Assembly: GCA_013399855.1 (NCBI GenBank)
Contig: VXAY01000110.1
Coordinates: 72,050 to 136,049, forward strand
DNA length: 64,000 nt
Reading direction: 5' to 3'
Source: Oxyruncus cristatus
Lineage: Eukaryota > Chordata > Aves > Passeriformes > Cotingidae
In this document: positions 58,091-64,000 of the stretch, piece after piece
Numbering within the stretch: the stretch's first letter is position 1
Layout: each line of letters opens with the position of its first letter
Notes under the pieces: generated by a model
Seen by the model: the letters and a program-made list of their open reading frames with translations, nothing else
Database searches by the model: none
Told to the model about the DNA's origin: nothing
Position numbers and translations under genes: made by a program

Positions 58091-61000
58091 GTCTAAATTA
58101 GTAGGCGTATTTGGAGAAATGAGAAAAAGTGGATACCTGAGTGTCTGTGTAACCCAGAACAACCTTGAACAAGTCCCAGGCACTGATATCAATCACTTAG
58201 TGTCCTGTCATTATTTAATAGTAGTATAATTTTATATGCTGACTTTTCACTCCTACCAGAGAATGGGTGCTTTTGGAAGTATATTTTAATTGCATTTACA
58301 GCATGAGCCAGAGTTGAAATGACAACTGATGAGATGTAGGAAGGAGGAACCTTTGTCTATGCTGCAATTACAAGCAACTTTTGTTTGTACTGTACTTAAA
58401 AAAACCTAAGTCTTGAGGATGGTCCAAGTATTCACAGGGTTTTTGAATGATGGTGTTTCTACCCCAGTCCCCAGGAATACACAAAGAAGAGCAAATTAAT
58501 TAAATATGTTACTTAGAAATGTTTCACATAACCTAAACATTCAAAACTCTTTATGGGATTATAACTGTGTTCTAATGCTTTTCTTGTCACCTCACTGTTG
58601 GCACTGTGACTGGTAAACCCTTGTGGTGCAAACACACAGATGTGACCAGAGTTTTGCTCACCTGCAAGAATTAGTGTTTGCTCATTAGGAATCCAGGTTT
58701 ACTGCTGTTTGCTGGTGAAGGAATATCGCCCTTCTTAACCCTCTGCAGTGGTTCTGTGCATTCATATATGCCAACTCTAGTGTCTGTGCCCCGTTTCTTC
58801 CAAACTTCTGACCTTTTTGGCAAAAGCGAAAGATAAAGAAAATTGTTTTTCAGTTATACTTGTTGATCCTGTCTGGCTTGTCATAGTTTTAATTCCAAAG
58901 GTTCAATCTGATTCTGTTAATTCAAAGTAGGATGAACTCCATGGATAGTTTTTTGGAAGTATACAGGTTTTAGAATGGCTGTTTTAGAGAAGGAATAGTT
59001 TGAGGCACAGAAGTAAATGGCAGAAAGGGATGGGATTCAGTATGATGGTTTTCTTGGTTACATAACAAATATTTTAGAAAAAATGGGAAATGGAAGTTTA
59101 ATCTAGTTAGACTTCATGAAATTATGCTGGTGTGTGATAAATTGGTTTTTAACCTGAAGGAGATGGGGATCAAAATTACAAAAGGAAGGTGGCATAAGTG
59201 ACTGGCTGATGGAGAAGCAACAACAGGTTGTGAAGAAGCATGATTTAAAGGGGATTTCTACAGGAATTCCTCATGACCTTGGGGCTGACAATATTAGTGA
59301 ATTAGGCCGACGGAATAGGAAGAACAAAAAGAATACAAACATTCAGAATGCCCTATCAGTGCAGAGAACTGTAGGACAAAATAGGAAAAACACTTAATGA
59401 CTGAGAGATGGAGGGATGAAATTTAGCAATGTAAGCTGGACATCTTTATGCTTAGTGACAAGAAAATATTTCATAATTTTGTAATTTGGCAATGACAGAA
59501 GAAGAGAAGAAGCAGTAGTGTAAAAGTGCAATTGCCTTCCTAGGAAGTGTCAGGCAAGACATTTTAGAGGCGAGAGTTTGGAGAAGCCATTGCTCAAGTC
59601 AGTTTGTAGAGCACTGCACCATCCTTATTCAAGAAACTTTGAACAAAGGCCAAGAAGAACAGGTAGGTTGAATAGGGACTTAGATCCAGGCTCTAAGATA
59701 AGAGCTTCGCTCTAAGATAAGAGCTTCACTCTAAGAGTAAACATGATTGCTGCAACTAAATACATCAGAGAAGTAAATGCAAGAGAAGGAGACGACCTAT
59801 TTGAGCTGATGAATAATGTTGCTGAAATAAAGGGGTTTTCCTGGCCAGGAGTAAGATTTGACTGGACAAAGGATGTTGTCAACCATCATAGCAAGGATGT
59901 TCAGGAATGGATTTCTCAGAAGGTAATGGAGAGCCAGACACACTAGTTTCCAGATGGACTTGGAATGTTTGAGAGAGACAATCCGGTATCTGAGTTGGTA
60001 TTTGAGAAATAATATGACTGCTTATGCCAGTGGATGACTGATTTCATCTCAGTGATTTCTTTCTGTTTTATGTCTACACTGATGAATCTGATTTAGAAAG
60101 CAGTTAAGAAGTGGGAGAGCACTCTCACATACACTGATACTACTTTACTGCTGTAAAAATATTTTCTCATCCTAATGGTTCAGAATTCCCCAGTGGGGGA
60201 TGAAGAAGAGCTACAGTGGTTTTGTATACTTTAATCTCACCTAGTTGGGAATACAATAGTAATGACTAACGAGAAGGAAAATGTTTGACATTCTTCATTA
60301 AAGCCACAACGTTTTCAGTCATGGGAGATAAACAAATCATTACACCTGCTGGTATCTGTGCAGAGATTGTTTCAAAATCATGTTTGTCTTATACATTTAT
60401 GTATTGGCACCCTTGGGTATATCATATGGACTTTTGCCTCTTGAAGTGGATGCTATTGCTTCTGACATGCATTCCCACCTGTTGGGAGAAGTGCCATTCT
60501 CAGTTTAATCTTAATGTTTTTGTACAAGAGCATGACATTATAAGATCTTAATTGCTTGCTGTAGTGACTATTGTCTTGCAATTTAAAACTTCAAAAGACA
60601 ATGAAATAGGGCTATTCCAATAATCTCTGAGGCATCACAGTCAGAAATTAATGACTCTTTTGAGAGAACTTCAACGGAAGAACATGTCATCACTAGCCAA
60701 TTTCTGCTTAAATGCACTTTGAACTGGTGCTGAGATGTCAGCTAGACAAAATTTCTGTTACCATGAAAGTTTTAATGATTTGTTTATTGTTTGCTTCCTC
60801 AATAAACATTTTATTACAATTAGTGATTTTGTTCTGAGAAAGTGGAAAGGAAATTTTTCTCCAGTATTTCCCCCTCACCACTGTTGAGGGTTTTTTTGGA
60901 CTGCAAGTATAATTTGACAAAAATTCATGGAAGATCAAGAAGAATTAGTTTAATCTGGTGATGAAAAAGGCCATTGGACAACAGAGGATTGGGCAAGTGG

Positions 61001-62296
61001 AGAAGGCAGAGGAAGATAGCAGAGGGCAACTGTTTGCTTTTGTCATGGGGAAGAAAGATGGCAGGGTTAGTGGGAAGGGAGATGGGCAGGTGGGAAGAGA
61101 GATGGACAAGAGGGAAGGGACATTTTGAACACTGTGGGGGAAATCACTGAAATCTGTGGAAATTACACTGGAACAAGAGAAGACATGGAAGAGAAAGGTC
61201 ATGAAAAGGGTAGCTGTGATTATGGGTGTAGAATTCTATCACACTGGAGAAATGGAGTTGTTTACTGTAGAAAATGTCAGGCCAGAAGGAGAAAATGGCT
61301 GGTGTTTGCTGGAAGAAGTTGTTCTGCTCTTGGATTTCCCTAAGGGATACTGGGTATATCCAAGAGCTGAGATAGAGGCTGTGTATATCAGGAGAATAAG
61401 CAAGGACTAGTGACTGTTGGGACAGGCACTGTAAGATGATAAAAATAACCTATCTTGTGTGAAGAAACTTTACAGGGCTTTGTTATACAGGATATAATCA
61501 TTCTAGATGGATGTACCCCAGTGACAGACAGCGGCTGCACATACTGCAGGTACAGGTGTCAGACACTGTCACTCTTTGTTTATCATGAGTAAATGCACTT
61601 TATTTTCTGAGTTGTTTTTTTTAATTACCAATTACCATGAGAAAAATAGTTGAATTTAACCTTTCATGTTGTTTAGTCAAATTATATTTATCTTCTCTAA
61701 ACCTTCAATTTCATGAAACAGCACTTCTCTTTCTTTTATTCTGAGCTGTAAAAGGAAATCATGAAGTCTCTGATCACTCCCCAGCCTGAATTTTGCAAGT
61801 GGAACATTATGTGATCTCTTCAGTGCATTGATTTATCTTGTCTCTGAACCCATTCACACTTGACTTGCCAAAAAGAGATTTTTTTGCTATTTAGCTTTCT
61901 CCAAGGAATATTTTTAACCTTTTTTTTTCTGCAGTGGACTCTTTTTGTGAAGTGACTTTTCCTCTTGAAAGGACATGTGCTGTTTTCAGTTTTCACATTT
62001 TCCCATGGGTTTATTTTTCTATTAAAAAAAAAATAAAAAGTGAAGATTTTCAGTCCTTATAGATATAGAAGACTTGACTATCTGGGGATCTCAGGAGTAA
62101 AAAGGCAATCAAAATCAATTACACATTTTATTTTCTGTGGGGCTTTTTTGGTTTCCCAAATGTATTTTGGTCATGGACGTGGCTGTTTTTTCACTGGGAG
62201 GAAAGCTGAATGGTCCTTACATGAAATACTTTAGATAATCAATACTTGAATCAATTCAGACTTGATACCATCTGTGCAAGTAGAGCAGTTATGCAA
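58091..62296. other. Unique DNA
   Basis: No transposon recognised. The plus strand of 59000-59950 and 60960-61430 is purine-rich, which produces several unbroken but unrecognised frames (59743-59946, 61156-61410). A 19-bp tandem repeat lies at 59691-59740. Confidence 0.6.
59691..59740. repeat. 19-bp tandem repeat, about 2.5 copies
   Basis: The unit CTCTAAGATAAGAGCTTCG repeats with a single change, followed by a partial unit. Each unit also contains an inverted GCTCT/AGAGC pair, so it can fold. Confidence 0.85.
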
Positions 62297-62492
62297 GTGT
62301 TGTGGTTTAACCCCAGCTGGCAAATCAGGCCCACACAGCTGCTTGCTCTTCCCCAACCAGAAGGATGGGAAATGAATTGGAAGAGTAAAAGAGAGAAAAC
62401 TTGTGGGTTGGCGATTGACACTTCAATAGATAAAGCCAAAGCCGCACAAACAAGCAAAGCAAAATAAGAAACTTATTCATTGCTTCCCATGG
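62297..62492 (-). mobile_element. Truncated LTR, same family as 2547-3123
   Basis: Starts TGTTGTGGTTTAACCCCAGC and follows the 2547 LTR (gaagagtaaaagagagaaaac, aaagccgcacaaa, attgcttcccatgg) for about 195 bases. It then stops where another LTR begins at 62493. The remaining part of this LTR is not found on the other side. Confidence 0.8.
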
Positions 62493-63190
62493 TGTGGTGG
62501 TTTAAAAGTAAACCAGCAGGAGAATTGAACCCAACTCGAGTGAGATTAGAAGTCAGAGTTGCGATTTACCAAAAGGTTTACAATGAAGACAATGACACAG
62601 AGAAAAAAAAAATCCTGGTTTTAACCCACTAAGACAGATCTATAACCCAGCGCCCTGGGACAAGAACAGAATGGTGTTTGTTACCCCCTGTGCTGAGCAC
62701 CATGTGGTTCCCCTAGAGACAAAGGAAAAAGAAAACTTTTGGTCCGGATGATGGTCACAGTTCTGTTGAAGTAATGATGGCAGTCTTGTTGAGAGTGGCA
62801 GTGACAGTCCTGTTGAAGTTCTGGTCCTCCTCTGCATCTGATGAGTAGTACCTGAAGTCCCAAACCCCAAAGATTACATGTGCTCAGGTTCAGGTGCCCA
62901 GAACCTCCCCCAGGGCGGGGAGTATTACAATGAGTGATTCAACTCTGTGAGTCATGGAGTATTTTTGGAATCTTTCATGGTCTAGGTCATTGCAGCTGCC
63001 TGTTATGCCAGTCGAGTATGGCCCATTAGCAGAGATATGACCTCTCAGGCTGGGTGTGAAGGTGCTAATGCATCCTCGGAGGGGAGTTATCACAGCTGAG
63101 TCATTGGCTTGGGACAGCTTAAAACAAAGAAACTCTCCCCTGCCCAGCTTGTAGCCTGAGGTGTCAGGTGTGCCCTGGGCAGCTGCTGGA
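62493..63190 (-). mobile_element. Putative LTR, family B, abutting another LTR
   Basis: Begins TGTGGTGGTTTAAAAG directly after CCCATGG of the previous LTR. Blocks shared with 43517 and 57212 include 'gggcggggagtattacaatg', 'cggaggggagttatcac' and 'agcctgaggtgtcaggtgtgc'. The right end is uncertain; similarity fades after about 63180. It reads on the minus strand like its relatives. Confidence 0.6.
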
Positions 63191-64000
63191 AATGATCATC
63201 AACAGTCCAACAGAAATGACATAGAGGGTGTAGAACAGACAGTTTTAGTTGTACCCACATTGTGATAAACCGGTGCCAACCTCTGTAACTAGGACAATAC
63301 TCAACAACACAGATATCTTCTCTTTAACACATTTATTTAGTACAATTACTTTGAGTACTTGAGTTTTCAAACTTCTGCAACAGCATTATTCATAAGAACA
63401 AAAAGATTTGATACGTGCAGGTCCTAATACCTATGATGTGACTATACAATGGCGATGACAATTTGTCCCTGTTCTAACAAAAGAACACTTAGCTAATGTA
63501 CTGGAATTAAATGAATTGAAGCTTTATCCATATAGCTCATTTGTGTGGCAAATACTTGAAGACTTGACTTCCCCAAAAGGTGCCTGTTTAGGAAAATCTT
63601 TTCTCAATCCAGATCCTTTCAGATCTGAAGACATACAGTACTTTGGTTTGTTTTTTTTTTTTTTTTGCAGGGGTGAAAGAGACAAAGAATGGAAATTGTT
63701 TCCATTTCAGATTTCATAGGGATTGTACCATGCACTCCCTGTTGGGTATATAGTAAAAGAAATGAGGCCTTGAGAGACACTCAGTGTTTTTAGCTCTTGC
63801 TGTATTCAACAGAAAAGTAGTTTCTGTTGTGTATAAGGCCACTTCATTTGGATGATGTGCAGAGGACTTCCAATCTTCAGAAGTATATTACAACGAAAGC
63901 ATATTTTAATCTAGGAGATTTAAGACATAAAGGCATCTCTTGGAATTTCTGTTCTACTCCCTTCATGCTTTGACATCCTTTTTTTTTTTTTTTTTTTTTT
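63191..64000. other. Unique DNA with poly-T tracts
   Basis: No gene recognised. T-runs occur at 63651-63666 and from about 63979 to the window end. Confidence 0.6.

Noticed and set aside
61156..61410. 84-codon frame with balanced composition
   Set aside because: No family recognised, no splice context, and it sits in purine-rich DNA that lowers stop frequency on this strand.
1..64000. CRISPR arrays, operons, phage or bacterial features
   Set aside because: None seen; repeats are dispersed retroelements and the sequence is clearly vertebrate nuclear DNA.

Overview
This window is animal nuclear DNA, almost certainly avian. The evidence is at least nine CR1 (chicken repeat 1) LINE copies, several with the CR1 3' octamer tail (ATTCTRTG, or its complement on the minus strand). 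There are also seven or eight LTRs of endogenous-retrovirus type, and one SINE with a tRNA-Ile-like head and a CR1-like tail. That SINE architecture is best known from passerines, so a songbird-type genome is a reasonable but unproven guess. I see no complete host gene, no CpG-island promoter and no functional RNA gene. The window reads as an intron or an intergenic stretch.

Layout. 1-4237 is a nested transposon block: a long minus-strand CR1 broken by two LTRs, abutting a plus-strand CR1 head to head. Its left edge carries a direct duplication that ends at a single N. 4238-15535 is unique AT-rich DNA with low-complexity tracts and a candidate 27-nt microexon (10116-10142). 15536-16044 is an LTR. 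17340-18670 is a plus-strand CR1 with a 39-N gap. 18671-24500 is unique DNA with a second candidate 27-nt microexon (21102-21128). 24501-25230 is an LTR. 26089-29760 is a minus-strand CR1 that keeps 3' UTR, ORF2 endonuclease, ORF1 esterase region and probable 5' UTR but has lost its RT core. 32335-32865, 36951-38366, 38750-39945, 44732-45377 and 51713-52355 are 5'-truncated minus-strand CR1s. 43517-44268, 57212-58090, 62297-62492 and 62493-~63190 are LTRs. 48801-48946 is the SINE. A small GC-rich, G-run-bearing patch lies at 42296-42565.

How the parts relate. Non-autonomous and autonomous elements coexist: the SINE tail matches the CR1 subfamily present at 479 and 32335, which fits mobilisation by CR1 machinery. 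Every ORF2 copy is truncated, frameshifted or mutated at catalytic motifs, so all look dead. The longest open RT frame is 327 codons (37047-38030) and still has its FADD motif. All LTRs whose direction can be judged, and seven of nine main CR1s, lie on the minus strand. Together with the best splice-site pairs being on the plus strand, this hints that the window is intronic to a plus-strand gene. That is inference. Most of the remaining open reading frames are chance frames in AT-rich DNA and are not annotated as genes.
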